Below are positions 1-10,362 of a stretch of DNA of 64,000 nt, in pieces (positions within the stretch are counted from its first letter, which is position 1; each line of letters starts with the position of its first letter). The DNA comes from Ruminococcoides sp052118065 (GTDB lineage: Bacteria; Bacillota; Clostridia; Oscillospirales; Acutalibacteraceae). The stretch is from assembly GCA_052118065.1 (NCBI GenBank), contig JBQKHY010000012.1, positions 1 through 64,000 on the forward strand, written 5' to 3'. A model generated the notes under the pieces. The model did no database searches. It saw nothing but the letters and a program-made list of their open reading frames with translations, and was not told the origin of the DNA. The position numbers were made by a program, and so were the translations under genes.

Positions 1-297
1 CCTAAAAACAGTCCACAGGACTGTTTTCTTAACGGTCGCCTTCGACTCCTTCTTTTTTTGCAAAATAAAAAGCACATCAAAAGATGTGCTTTCATTTTGG
101 CAGGGGCAGAATACTATTAATCTAGCGAAAGTGCCTACCACGCTTGTTGCGCACAAATACGAAAGGAAAGAGGCATCTGCGCTCTCCCTAAAAACAGTCC
201 ACAGGACTGTTTTCTTAACGGTCGCCTTCGACTCCTTCTTTTTTTGCAAAATAAAAAGCACATCAAAAGATGTGCTTTCATTTTGGCAGGGGCAGAA
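1..297. repeat. Direct repeat, 111 bp, 186-bp period
   Basis: Bases 1-111 recur without visible change at 187-297, so the period is 186 bp. Each copy holds a small hairpin (AACAGTCC/GACTGTT), a second hairpin with a poly-T flank, and the last bases of a tRNA 3' end (minus strand) at its right edge. After the right copy the tRNA-Trp fragment continues to 332. After the left copy unrelated sequence starts at 112. The left copy may extend beyond the window. It looks like a duplication at an integration scar. Confidence 0.85.
255..278 (-). terminator. Hairpin terminator downstream of the tRNA-Trp fragment
   Basis: The stem AAAGCACATC/GATGTGCTTT has a four-base loop. On the minus strand it follows the tRNA CCA end by a few bases and runs into T-rich sequence, as expected for a tRNA terminator. 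An identical hairpin lies at 69-92 in the left repeat. Confidence 0.7.
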
Positions 298-332
298 GGA
301 CTCGAACCCTCGGCACGCGGTTTTGGAGCGGC
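283..332 (-). repeat. attachment-site copy: 3' end of tRNA-Trp
   Basis: Read on the minus strand this is the 3' half of a tRNA: anticodon loop CTCCAAA (anticodon CCA, Trp), variable region, T-arm with GGTTCGAGTCC, acceptor strand TGCCCCT and GCCA. The 5' half is absent, so it is not a working tRNA. The same 50 bases occur at 45733-45782, directly after an integrase gene. This is the usual core for tyrosine integrases that use tRNA 3' ends. It is read here as the left boundary of element 1. Confidence 0.85.
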
Positions 333-912
333 CCCAGGGTAAGATTTTTTAGTGCTTTAAAGTGATGAAAAGTGTCGTGAAAAGCCAGTAAACATCGGGG
401 CTACTGACACTTTACAACATTTTATACTTTTAAACGAACTAGCAACATATTTCCAATTTTCTAAAAATTTTTTAGAAAAATTTTTAGAAGAAATTAATAT
501 CATTCGCAAAACATAAAACCGAACACGACTTCCAATGCACTATTAAGTTTTATAAGAGTAAAATTTAGAACCATTATGTAACCAAAAGTAGAGTGTTGCA
601 TAGTGGTTTTTATTTTTGAAAACATCTTTTCTACCTTTGAGTATACCACCAAATCAATCCTTGTCAACCATAAATTATATGTATATTTATAAATTCACTT
701 TGTAATTATATTCATAACTTTGATTTTTATAACAATAGAAATATATACAAAAGAAAACCAGAAGCTGAAACAAATCAACTTCCGGTAATTAATTACGGAA
801 AATCTGTTTTTATTTCCTCATTATTTAATAATACATTGAATTTTATATCTTTTTTAAACTTAAAAACGGATTTTTCGTTTTTATCTGCAAAATTTGAAAA
901 TAATAAGGCTAT
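333..912. other. Gene-free AT-rich spacer
   Basis: No convincing reading frame, RNA gene or strong hairpin with a T-tract is seen here. The sequence is AT-rich. The open frame reaching into 836-1090 on the plus strand is the antisense shadow of the NERD gene. Confidence 0.5.
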
Positions 913-1533
913 TTATTTTGAAAGAATTGATGCTATTTTCTCAATGGTTTTAGGTGTGAGCCTATTTCGATTAGAATTGTGTATTACTTTGTCTATGTCA
1001 TTAATATCTGTTAGTACATATTCGCTAACAACAGGACTATTTCTGTTGATGAGAAATGCAAATCCACTGACCCATACATCTACACCATAAAAATATAGGT
1101 ATTTTGCTAATATATAAACTTGCCTTTTTACCTGTTTGATAGGATTTTTAACCATTTTAAAATATGTATTTCCTGATGGTGTAGTATGATATTTTTGCCA
1201 TTCATAATCATCCTCAGTCCCGACTAACTTCCCACTATAATTTTTAACTTCTATGATAAAAATACCATATTGGTTTACTACAACATTATCTAATTCTGCC
1301 GGTTTTCCATCATAAGAAATATTAATATTTGTGAAGAGTAAGTCATCTTCTCTAAGCGTACTTTTTATGACATTAGTTGCAAAGAACTCGCCTTTTTTAC
1401 CTGCTCGTTTTTGAGGGGACTCAAATATATCATCTAATTTTATTTTCTTGATTTCAAAAACAATTAAAATTATAACAATAATTATTAATACTATCATTAT
1501 TAATACTATCATTGAAAATATCGCAAAAAACAT
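913..1533 (-). CDS. NERD-domain membrane protein
   Basis: This 206-residue protein has an N-terminal hydrophobic stretch (about residues 1-27, very Ile/Val rich) that should form one membrane helix. A NERD domain (nuclease-related, PD-(D/E)XK-like) follows from about residue 40, with GKKGEFFATNVI, a central DNVVV strand and the FIIEVKNYSGKLVG core. The D...EVK residues match the family's catalytic pattern. NERD proteins are common in mobile elements and defence islands, but the role of this one is unknown. The ATG has an AGGTGG ribosome site. The gene stands alone and points away from the restriction cluster. Confidence 0.75.
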   Translation of the reverse strand: MFFAIFSMIVLIMIVLIIIVIILIVFEIKKIKLDDIFESPQKRAGKKGEFFATNVIKSTLREDDLLFTNINISYDGKPAELDNVVVNQYGIFIIEVKNYSGKLVGTEDDYEWQKYHTTPSGNTYFKMVKNPIKQVKRQVYILAKYLYFYGVDVWVSGFAFLINRNSPVVSEYVLTDINDIDKVIHNSNRNRLTPKTIEKIASILSK

Positions 1534-1726
1534 AATCCACCTGTTTAAAATTAATCGTCTATAAATTACTTTCTTGCCTTGATTATATCATTTTGTGAAT
1601 AAATAATAAATATATTTTATTGAATGATAAGCTGAATTGTGATAAAATATATACAAAATTTACATTGTTCTGTAAATTATTTGAATTATTTATATTTAAA
1701 TTTCAGATGATAAACTAGGTATATAT

Positions 1727-4700
1727 ATGGAACTTATTAATAATACAACAAAAATACTTAAAGATGATTTAAATGAAGAGATAAAAGAAGGTAGTAAACT
1801 TTCCATTGCATCAGCTTGTTTTTCTATTTATGCCTTTCAAGAATTAAAAAAACAATTGTCAAAGATAGATGAACTTCGATTTATTTTCACTTCACCAACA
1901 TTCACTACAGAAAAAGTGCCAAAGGAAAAGAGAGAGTTCTATATTCCAAGATTGAATAGAGAAAAAAGTCTATATGGAACAGAGTTCGAAATAAAATTAA
2001 GAAATGAGCTTACTCAAAAAGCAATAGCAAAGGAATGTGCAGAATGGATAAAACAGAAGGTAACTTTTAAGTCTAATGTTACAAATGACATTATGATGGG
2101 TTTTATCAACCTTGATGATAAAAATTATGCACCAATCAATGGCTTTACAACTGTCGATTTAGGTTGTGAGAGAGGCAATAATGCTTATTGTATGATACAA
2201 AAAACAGGGACTCCATTTTCTAAAGAGTATTTAAATATATTTAATGAATTATGGAATGATGCAGAAAAATTGCAGGATGTTACTGATGAAGTTATTGATA
2301 ACATAACTGCAGTTTATAACGAAAATTCGCCTGATTTCATATATTTTGTAACATTGTATAACATTTTTAATGAATTTCTTGAGGATATTTCTGAAGATGT
2401 TCTTCCAAATGAGGCAACGGGATTTAAAGAAAGCAAAATATGGAGCATGCTTTATAATTTTCAGAAGGATGCTGCGTTAGCTATAATAAATAAACTTGAA
2501 AAATATAATGGTTGTATTTTAGCTGATAGTGTAGGTTTAGGCAAAACATTTACAGCTTTAGCGGTAATAAAATATTATGAAAATAGAAATAAGTCAGTAC
2601 TTGTACTTTGTCCAAAAAAACTAGCAAATAATTGGAACACATATAAAGATAATTATGTCAATAATCCTATTGCATCTGATCGCTTGAGATATGATGTGCT
2701 TTACCATACTGATCTTAACAGAATAAGTGGTAAATCTAATGGTCTTGACCTTGATAGATTAAATTGGGGTAACTACGATTTAGTTGTAATAGATGAATCA
2801 CATAATTTCCGTAATGGTGGTAAGATAATAGAAAATCCAGATGAGAATGATAAAGAAAATAGATATGTAAAGCTTCTCAAAAAGGTGATTCGTGCAGGTG
2901 TAAAGACAAAAGTACTTATGCTTTCAGCAACACCGGTTAATAATAGGTTTAATGATTTAAAAAACCAACTTGCTCTTGCGTATGAAGGTCACACAGAATA
3001 TATTGATGAAAAATTAAATACTTCACATTCAATTGACGAAATTTTTAGAAACGCGCAAAGGGCATTTAATACCTGGAGTAAGTGGGATGTATGTGATAGA
3101 ACAACAGCAAATTTGTTAAAAATGCTTGATTTTGATTTTTTTGAGGTTTTAGATAGTGTTACAATAGCTCGTTCAAGAAAGCATGTTCAAAAATATTACG
3201 ATACTTCTGATATAGGAACATTTCCTAAGAGATTAAAACCAATGTCGTTTGCCCCCAAAACTAACTGATTTGCAGTCAGCTATTACATATAATCAAATAT
3301 TTGAGCAACTTATGTCTTTGCAACTTACTATATATATGCCTACGCATTATATCCATGCAAGCAGAAGAGAAAAGTATTCAGAACTATTTGGTAAAGATAA
3401 GCAAAAAGTAGGTTTTGACCAAATGGGCAGAGAACAGGGAATTCGCAGATTGACTGCAATTAATCTTATGAAGAGAATGGAAAGCTCTGTTTATTCCTTT
3501 AATCTTACTCTTACTCGTATAAAGAATTTGATTCAAACTACTATCAACACTATTGATGAGTTTGACAATTATAAAGACACAAAACTTGATTTAACAGATA
3601 TAACTGATGTTGATGAGTTTGATGAAGAAGATCAAAATATTGATGATTTATTTTCTTTTGGTAAAAAGATAAAGATTAGTCTTGCAGATATGGACTATGT
3701 TTCCTGGAGAAATAGTTTGCAAAAAGATGCTGATATCCTTGAACTTCTGTCTCTTATGATTGAAGATATTACTCCGGAACATGACTTAAAACTTCAAAAA
3801 CTGTTAGAAATAATTGATAATAAGATAACTAATCCTATAAACGAAAATAATAAAAAAATAATTATTTTTACTGCTTTTGCAGATACTGCAGGATATTTAT
3901 ATGATAATGTAAGTACCTATGTAAAGGAAAAGTATGGATTAAATACAGCTATGGTATCCGGAATGGTTGAAGGTCGTACTACTTGTCCAAAATTGAAAAA
4001 GGATCTAAATACAGTTCTAACTTGTTTTTCACCATTATCAAAAGATAAAAAATTACTAATGCCAAATGATAATACGGAAATCGATTTACTTATTGCCACA
4101 GACTGTATTTCGGAAGGTCAAAATTTGCAGGATTGTGATTATCTTATAAACTATGATATTCATTGGAATCCGGTTAGAATTATTCAACGATTTGGCAGAA
4201 TAGATCGTATCGGTAGCAAAAACAAAGTGGTACAGTTAGTTAATTTTTGGCCTGATGTATCTCTTGATGATTATATTAACCTAAAAGCAACAGTCGAAAC
4301 TCGTATGAAAATTGTAGATATGACTGCCACAGGTGACGATAATTTGCTAAGTGATGACGAAAAAACAGATCTTGAATATAGAAAAGCACAACTTAAGAGA
4401 TTGCAAGAAGAGGTTGTAGATATTGAAGAAATGTCAAGTGGTATTTCTATTATGGATTTGGGACTAAATGAATTTAGACTGGATTTGCTGGAATATACAA
4501 AGAATCATCCTGATATAGATAAAACACCCTTTGGCCTTCATGCAGTAGCAGCGTCCGGTGATGATACACCACCGGGAGTTATCTATGTGTTGAAAAATCA
4601 TTCAAATAGTGTAAATATAGATAATCAGAATAGGCTACATCCATTTTATATGGTTTATATTGGTATGGATGGACAGGTTATTTGCGACCATTTATCACCT

Positions 4701-4970
4701 AAAGATTTACTTGATAAAATGCGTTATCTTTGTAAAGGAAAGATTGAACCTTATAAAACTCTTTGCAAACAATTCAATGTAGAAACCAGAAATGGTAAAA
4801 ATATGTCAAATTATTCAGAATTGTTGGGAGAAGCTATATCATCGATTATAGAAGTAAAAGATGAGAGTGATATTGATAGTTTTCTTTGTGGAGAACAAAT
4901 TAGCTTTTTATCAAATGAAATTAAAGGTTTAGATGACTTTGAACTTATATGTTTTTTAGTGGTAAAATAA
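1727..4970 (+). pseudogene. SNF2-like helicase with PLD-like N-terminus, frameshifted
   Basis: Two overlapping frames (1727-3268 and 3249-4970) together encode about 1080 residues of one protein. The first half has a PLD-nuclease-like N-terminus, Walker A (SVGLGKT, about residue 267), the VIDESHNF box (about 355) and the LSATPVNN motif. The second half carries the C-terminal helicase motifs, including ATDCISEGQNLQDCD and QRFGRIDRIG. The break lies at TTTGCCCCCAAAACT near 3251-3259 and needs a +1 shift; no classical -1 slippery site is present. Such helicases travel with DUF4391 and a type III methylase. The gene may be broken, phase-variable, or affected by a sequencing error. Confidence 0.8.
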
Positions 4971-4980
4971 GGAGAATAGG

Positions 4981-5586
4981 ATGCTTGGATTACCTAAATC
5001 AACAGAGATTCATAAACAACTTCCTAAAAAGGCTATCTATACAAAATTCCAAATGAATACATTGTCTAAATCAAAAGTAGATGCTGATATTTCTAGGATA
5101 ACAATCGTGAATGAAATAACACCGTCTAAAATTAATATTCCTTCTGGAGAAGAAGTAAAAAGTTTTTTCGTTCTTCTCGTTTTGTTAAAGAGAAAAGACT
5201 TTAATGAATCAACTATTGTAACTTTATCAAAGCTAATTCCACAAAATATCCTTTTTGTTTTACAGTATGAGGATGAATGTAAACTTGCAATCTATCATAA
5301 AAAGTTGATGCAAACAGAGTGGAAACAATTAAACCTACATAAGATTCAACTACAAGGGCTAAATTTAGATAAAGTATGGGAAAATATTGTTATTTCTATC
5401 GGCAGTGTAAATATTGAACAAGGGAAATCACTTAATCAACAGATAGAAAATGATGAGAAAAAGCAAAAGATAAATAAACAAATAGCAAAATTAGAAAAAC
5501 AAGCACAAACTGAAAGACAACCAAAGAAAAAACTAAAGCTTGTGCAGGAAATAAGAAAATTAAAAGGGTGGGTTAGAAACCTATAA
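4981..5586 (+). CDS. DUF4391 family protein
   Basis: This 201-residue protein resembles the DUF4391 family, which usually lies between an SNF2-like helicase and a type III DNA methylase. The N-terminal 150 residues look globular. The last 50 (about 150-195) are charged, rich in Lys, Glu and Gln, and likely form a coiled coil. The gene starts ten bases after the helicase stop behind an AAGGAG site, so the two are probably translated as a unit. Its biochemical role is unknown. The context suggests a bridging or accessory subunit of the restriction complex. Confidence 0.7.
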   Translation: MLGLPKSTEIHKQLPKKAIYTKFQMNTLSKSKVDADISRITIVNEITPSKINIPSGEEVKSFFVLLVLLKRKDFNESTIVTLSKLIPQNILFVLQYEDECKLAIYHKKLMQTEWKQLNLHKIQLQGLNLDKVWENIVISIGSVNIEQGKSLNQQIENDEKKQKINKQIAKLEKQAQTERQPKKKLKLVQEIRKLKGWVRNL

Positions 5587-5635
5587 ACTTATATTGTATG
5601 ATTATGCTATCCTAAATAGAAAGGAGGCATATGAA

Positions 5636-7771
5636 ATGCAATATTATAAAATATTAGCAGTAAGTGGACTTATGGGATATTCAGATGATGATATTTTTAG
5701 TCATAAAGTCTTAGATGCTTATTTTGAAAGTTCATATCATTCTTTTGATGATGAATTAACAGAATTAGAGATTTCAGAAATGCTTTATGAACTATATAAA
5801 GATAAAATCAAAAGTCTTGAAGAACATAGTAAGCTATTTAATCCTACTGTAAATTTTATACCCTTAAAACGAGGTAAAACCATGGATAAAATGAAAATGC
5901 AAACCAAAAATATTGCTGATGAAAATTATGAGAAATTAGCAAAATTGTTTCCAAATGCAGTGACAGAAACTATTGATGAAAACGGTCAAGTTGTTCGTGC
6001 TATTGATAAAGATGTATTAATGCAAGAAATAAATACAACAGTAGTTGATGACAAAGATCAGCGTTATCAATTTACTTGGCCGGATAAGAATAAGTCGATA
6101 ATAATGGCAAATTCTCCAATTAACAAGACACTCCGTCCATGTAGAGAAGAAAGCGTTGATTTTGATAATACAGAAAATCTTTACATTGAAGGTGATAACC
6201 TAGAAGTTTTGAAATTATTACGAGAAACATATCTAGGTCAAATCAAAATGATATACATAGACCCACCATACAATACTGGAAATGACTTTGTGTATGAGGA
6301 TGATTTTAAGCAAACAACTGAGAATTATATGGATAGCAGTGGCCAGTATGATGAAGAAGGAAATCGTTTGGTAAAGAATCTTGACAGCAATGGTCGCTTC
6401 CATACTGATTGGTTAAATATGATCTATCCTAGACTAAAAATCTCCAAGGATTTGTTGACTGATGATGGTGTTATTTTTATTAGTATTGATGATCACGAAC
6501 AAGAAAATTTAAAAAAGTGTTGTGATGAAGTTTTTGGTATGAATAACTTTATTGCACAAGTTGTATGGGAAAGGGCTTTTTCTCCAGTTAATTTGATGAA
6601 ACATTTTTCTCCATCTCATGATTACATATTATGTTATGCTAAAAACATAGAAGAGGCTTTTTGCAATGGTATTGCAAGAAGTGATGAAACAAATAGTAGA
6701 TATGCCAATCCAGATAATGATCCAAGAGGTGTATGGAGTTCTAGCGATATTTCAGTTGGACCTCCTGTGTTAGAAAATATTTATCCGATCACAACGCCCT
6801 CTGGGCGTGTGGTTGAGCCTCCAGCTGGGCGCAGCTGGAGTCTCTCACAAAAAGCCTTTTATGAGAGACTCCAGGATAATAGAATTTGGTTTGGTGCAGA
6901 TGGCAATGGTGTACCTCGCATAAAAAGATTTTTATCTGAACTAAGAAAAACAGGTGTTACTCCAATGACAATATGGAAACATACAGAGGTTGATCATTCT
7001 CAAGGGGCAACACAAAAACTTGCGAAGTTGTTTGATGGAAAGAAATATTTTGATTATCCTAAATCTGTTCCGCTAATTGAAAGATGCTTGCAATTGTATA
7101 CTGATGAAAATTGTTTTGTACTTGATTTCTTTAGTGGTTCTGCAACAACGGCTCATGCAGTAATGAAATTAAATGCTGAAGATGGTGGAAACCGTAAGTT
7201 TATCATGGTTCAGTTACCTGAGAAAACAGATGAAAAGTCAGAGGCTTTTAAAGCAGGATATAAGAATATTTGTGAAATAGGTAAGGAGCGTATTCGTAGA
7301 GCAAGTAAGAAAATTGTTGAGGAAAACCCCGATGCAAAGTTCGACGGTGGCTTTAGAGTGCTAAAATGTGATAGTAGCAATATGAAGGATGTTTTCTATT
7401 ATCCTGATGAATACAACGAACCTTTGTTCAGTAGCCTTGTTAATAACATTAAGGATGATAGAACTCCGGAGGATTTACTTTTTCAAACTATGCTCGATTT
7501 AGGTATATTGCTTTCTTCCAAAATTGAAGAAACAACTATTGCAGGCAAAAGAGTGTTTACTGTTAATAGAAGTGATGATTTAGATAGTAATGCCGATCTT
7601 ATAGCCTGTTTTGATGACGATGTTACCGATGAAGTAATTACAGAAATTGCCAAGAAACAACCTACATATTTTGTTATGCGTGATAGTTCTATGGCTGATG
7701 ACAGTGTAGCAACTAACTTTGAACAAATTTTTTCCACATACAGTCCTATCACTACAAGGAGAGTGATATAA
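5636..7771 (+). CDS. mod: Type III restriction-modification adenine methylase (Mod)
   Basis: This is a beta-class N6-adenine methyltransferase of about 711 residues. The catalytic motif DPPYNTGNDF lies near residue 208, preceded by the ENLYIEGDNLEVLKLL segment. The S-adenosylmethionine motif FFSGSATTAHA lies near 498. The variable middle (about 290-450) should be the target-recognition domain. The start was set at the ATG eight bases after AAGGAGG (5621-5627), although the frame is open further upstream. The first 80 residues do not look like methylase; a second ATG at 5883 begins the usual Mod-like N-terminus, so a small extra domain seems fused on. The stop overlaps the next ATG (TAATG). 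Confidence 0.88.
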   Translation: MQYYKILAVSGLMGYSDDDIFSHKVLDAYFESSYHSFDDELTELEISEMLYELYKDKIKSLEEHSKLFNPTVNFIPLKRGKTMDKMKMQTKNIADENYEKLAKLFPNAVTETIDENGQVVRAIDKDVLMQEINTTVVDDKDQRYQFTWPDKNKSIIMANSPINKTLRPCREESVDFDNTENLYIEGDNLEVLKLLRETYLGQIKMIYIDPPYNTGNDFVYEDDFKQTTENYMDSSGQYDEEGNRLVKNLDSNGRFHTDWLNMIYPRLKISKDLLTDDGVIFISIDDHEQENLKKCCDEVFGMNNFIAQVVWERAFSPVNLMKHFSPSHDYILCYAKNIEEAFCNGIARSDETNSRYANPDNDPRGVWSSSDISVGPPVLENIYPITTPSGRVVEPPAGRSWSLSQKAFYERLQDNRIWFGADGNGVPRIKRFLSELRKTGVTPMTIWKHTEVDHSQGATQKLAKLFDGKKYFDYPKSVPLIERCLQLYTDENCFVLDFFSGSATTAHAVMKLNAEDGGNRKFIMVQLPEKTDEKSEAFKAGYKNICEIGKERIRRASKKIVEENPDAKFDGGFRVLKCDSSNMKDVFYYPDEYNEPLFSSLVNNIKDDRTPEDLLFQTMLDLGILLSSKIEETTIAGKRVFTVNRSDDLDSNADLIACFDDDVTDEVITEIAKKQPTYFVMRDSSMADDSVATNFEQIFSTYSPITTRRVI

Positions 7772-9219
7772 TGGCAAATTTAGATCTGTTAGTAAAAGAG
7801 CTTGTTAAATACGAAAATGAAACTCCATGGCTTGAGTTTAAACACAACAATTGTTCCCCTGAAATGATCGGTAAAGATATAAGTGCTTTAGCTAATAGTG
7901 CCGCATTGTATGATAAAAATTGTGCATATATGATATGGGGTATAGATGATAAAACTCATGAAATTATTGGAACAAATGTAAACTTACATACATTAAAGAA
8001 AGGTAATCAGGAGATTGAAAACTGGTTAAGAGATTTGCTTTCAAAGAATGCTGATTTTGAATTTTCTACTGTTGAAGTGAATAATAAAACAGTAGGTGTG
8101 CTCATAATATATAGTGCCAAGAATCAAACTGTAATGTTTGAGAAAATGGAATATATTAGAGTTGGGAGTTATAGTAAAAAGTTGAACGATTATCCTGAAA
8201 TGCAAGCTAAACTGTGGGATAAACTACGCAACAAAAAATTTGAAGAAAGTATTGCAAAAATAGATTTAACACTTTCAGATACATTAAAACTATTAGATTA
8301 CGATGCTTATTTTCAAAATGTTAATATACCTCAACCACAAGATGTGGAGCAAATAAGTCATTATCTTATGGAAGAGGATGTTTTACAAAAACAAGATAAT
8401 GGACTTTATTCGATAACTAATTTAGGGGCAATATTATTTGCCAGAAAATTAAGTGATTTTTCTAAATTAAATCGTAAAGCTATAAGAGTTGTTAAGTATA
8501 GCGATAATAGCCGGTTGAATATGTTGAAAGAGGAAATTATTGAAAAAGGCTATGTAGCAGGTTTTGAAGAGTTAATGAGATATATAGAGGCTTTAATACC
8601 AACTAGAGAAGTTATCATTGGAGCAAAGCGTGAAAAACAAAGTGCCTATCCTATGTTAGCAATAAGAGAAGTAGTATCTAATGCATTGATTCATCAAGAT
8701 TTTTCCATTACAGGTACAGGACCGGTTGTAGAAATATTTAGTAATCGGATTGAGATAACAAATCCGGGTGTACCATTGATAGATGTAAGAAGACTTATTG
8801 ATAATCCTCCTATTTCAAGAAACGAAAAGTTAGCTTCACTTATGAGAAGATTAGGAATGTGCGAAGAATTGGGCACAGGATGGGATAAAATTGTAATTTC
8901 ATGCGAAATGTTACAATTACCTGCACCGAAAATTGACCTTTATGCAGATAGCACAAAGGTTAGTTTGTTTTCTGAAAAATCATTTTCAAAAATATCTCCT
9001 GAAGATAAAATGTGGGCGTGCTATTTACACGCATGTATTAAATATGTTCAAGGTGATTATTTAACAAATCGTTCTTTAAGGGAAAGGTTTGGATTAAAAG
9101 ACAGTTCTTCAGGCAGTATATCCCGTTTAATAAAGGAAACAGTTCAAGCGGGATATATTAAACCTCTTGAACCTGATACTGCACCAAGGTATATGAAATA
9201 TTTACCTTTATGGGCGTGA
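7771..9219 (+). CDS. AlbA/Schlafen-type ATP-binding regulator
   Basis: This 482-residue protein has three parts. Residues 1-135 form an AlbA_2 (Schlafen AAA_4) putative nucleic-acid-binding domain, with TPWLEFKHN and the IWGIDDKTHEIIGT strand. Residues about 290-385 form a GHKL-type ATP-binding fold, with the N-box REVVSNALIHQDFS, the EITNPG turn and a GTG loop. The end is a winged-helix-like region. It overlaps the mod stop by one base, so it belongs to the same operon. Relatives occur as regulators or effectors in many defence loci. Here it may control or gate the restriction complex, which is an inference. Confidence 0.75.
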   Translation: MANLDLLVKELVKYENETPWLEFKHNNCSPEMIGKDISALANSAALYDKNCAYMIWGIDDKTHEIIGTNVNLHTLKKGNQEIENWLRDLLSKNADFEFSTVEVNNKTVGVLIIYSAKNQTVMFEKMEYIRVGSYSKKLNDYPEMQAKLWDKLRNKKFEESIAKIDLTLSDTLKLLDYDAYFQNVNIPQPQDVEQISHYLMEEDVLQKQDNGLYSITNLGAILFARKLSDFSKLNRKAIRVVKYSDNSRLNMLKEEIIEKGYVAGFEELMRYIEALIPTREVIIGAKREKQSAYPMLAIREVVSNALIHQDFSITGTGPVVEIFSNRIEITNPGVPLIDVRRLIDNPPISRNEKLASLMRRLGMCEELGTGWDKIVISCEMLQLPAPKIDLYADSTKVSLFSEKSFSKISPEDKMWACYLHACIKYVQGDYLTNRSLRERFGLKDSSSGSISRLIKETVQAGYIKPLEPDTAPRYMKYLPLWA

Positions 9220-9220
9220 T

Positions 9221-9489
9221 TTAACTTGCCGGTAACTTGCCGGCAAGTTGTTTAGACAATTTAAACGGAGAAATTATTTTTCAAAAAGCCCATAAACACT
9301 AAATTATAGTGAGAATGTTAGCGGGTTATTTGAACAATTTTAACTTGCCGGTAACTTGCCGGTAAGTTGTTTTAGACAATTTCAACTGAGAAATAATTTT
9401 GTGAAAAGACCCATAAATACTAAATTATACTGAGAACGTTAGTGGATTTTTCGATGATTTTAATTTGCCGGTAACTTGCTATTGTAAAT
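9221..9489. repeat. Imperfect tandem repeats with CTTGCCGG palindromes
   Basis: About 2.2 units of a 119/120-bp imperfect repeat fill the gap between two defence genes. Each begins with TTAACTTGCCGGTAACTTGCCGG, or a close variant, at 9221, 9340 and 9460. The first unit contains the 16-bp palindrome AACTTGCCGGCAAGTT. The unit ends share a T-rich segment with AAATTATA. Two possibilities are an operator for the upstream winged-helix protein, or decayed coding repeats of its tail. Confidence 0.7.
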
Positions 9490-9550
9490 TATATGTGTTG
9501 TGATGATTATTCTTATGAAGAGAATTGAAAAAATAAGAAGGTGATTTAGT

Positions 9551-10351
9551 TTGAAAGGTTTGTATGAAAGAGATTATACTAAACTTAAATCTGAAGAAAT
9601 AGAGGAAAAAGAAAAGATTGAGGCTGAAAACACAATAGTGACAGGAACATTAATAGTTCATAGAAATTGTTTTTGTCAATATCCAAAGGCAGTTAGACAT
9701 AATTTAAGTTTGTTTCCTAATAATTATCTAGATATTAATTTTTTAAAAAATGAGAAAGAATTAAGAAAACAATGTGATGGTTTTGAAAAACTGTTAAATG
9801 ACAATAGTATCACTGAATTGGATATTAAACGATATATTCAGAATAATGGTTATTATAGCATTCCGGGATCTATTTTTGAGAGGTTTCAAACAGGTCATCA
9901 TGAAGCTGTTTTGTTTAAGGAGTTTTCCTTAGGAACGGAGTATAAAGCGGACTATCTATTGTTAGGCAGAAGTTCTTGTGGATGGCAATTTATTTTTGTT
10001 GAGTACGAGAATCCTTATGGGCATGTAATAATGAAAAATGGTGATTTTGGAGAAATTGTCAGAAAAGGCATTAATCAAGTTAAGGACTGGGAAAGATTTG
10101 TCGAAGGAAATTTTAATGCCATATATAGAGAATTGAAAAAATATACCAATAAAGACTTACCACAAGAATTTATTACATATGAATCTGCTCGTGTTCATTA
10201 TGTTGTGGTTGCAGGTCGCAGAAAAGATTTTGATGAGAATAAAAAAACTCGTTCATTGCAGTTGGGTTTACGAAAACAAAATATTATGCTTCTGCACTAT
10301 GATAATATATTAGATGATACTATTGATTTAATTGGCAAAAATACATATTAG
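9551..10351 (+). CDS. Shedu-like (DUF4263) PD-(D/E)XK nuclease
   Basis: This 266-residue protein has a C-terminal domain of the Shedu SduA type (DUF4263). The visible core runs FQTGHHEAVLFKEFSLG, then KADYLLLG, FIFVEYENP and a late QVKDWERF helix, which fits a PD-(D/E)XK nuclease fold (D in KADY, E in VEYE). Shedu proteins protect against phages as stand-alone nucleases. Here the gene sits between a type III methylase group and its Res gene, an unusual place. The start is TTG with an AAGAAGGTGA ribosome site. The N-terminal 90 residues are not recognised. Confidence 0.7.
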   Translation: MKGLYERDYTKLKSEEIEEKEKIEAENTIVTGTLIVHRNCFCQYPKAVRHNLSLFPNNYLDINFLKNEKELRKQCDGFEKLLNDNSITELDIKRYIQNNGYYSIPGSIFERFQTGHHEAVLFKEFSLGTEYKADYLLLGRSSCGWQFIFVEYENPYGHVIMKNGDFGEIVRKGINQVKDWERFVEGNFNAIYRELKKYTNKDLPQEFITYESARVHYVVVAGRRKDFDENKKTRSLQLGLRKQNIMLLHYDNILDDTIDLIGKNTY

Positions 10352-10362
10352 GATGATAAAAA

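Noticed and set aside
283..332. Functional tRNA-Trp gene
   Set aside because: Only the 3' half is present here and at 45733. The D-arm and 5' acceptor strand are missing.
86..352. 88-codon open frame on the plus strand
   Set aside because: It runs through the direct repeat and across the antisense of a tRNA end, with its peptide repeating itself. It is a by-product of the repeat.
3245..3265. Programmed -1 ribosomal frameshift in the SNF2-like gene
   Set aside because: The second frame is +1 relative to the first, and the site is not an X-XXY-YYZ heptamer. No obvious downstream pseudoknot was seen.
9221..9489. CRISPR array or ToxI-type antitoxin repeats
   Set aside because: Only about two units of 120 bp with diverged inner parts. 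No cas genes, and no ToxN-like endoribonuclease follows.
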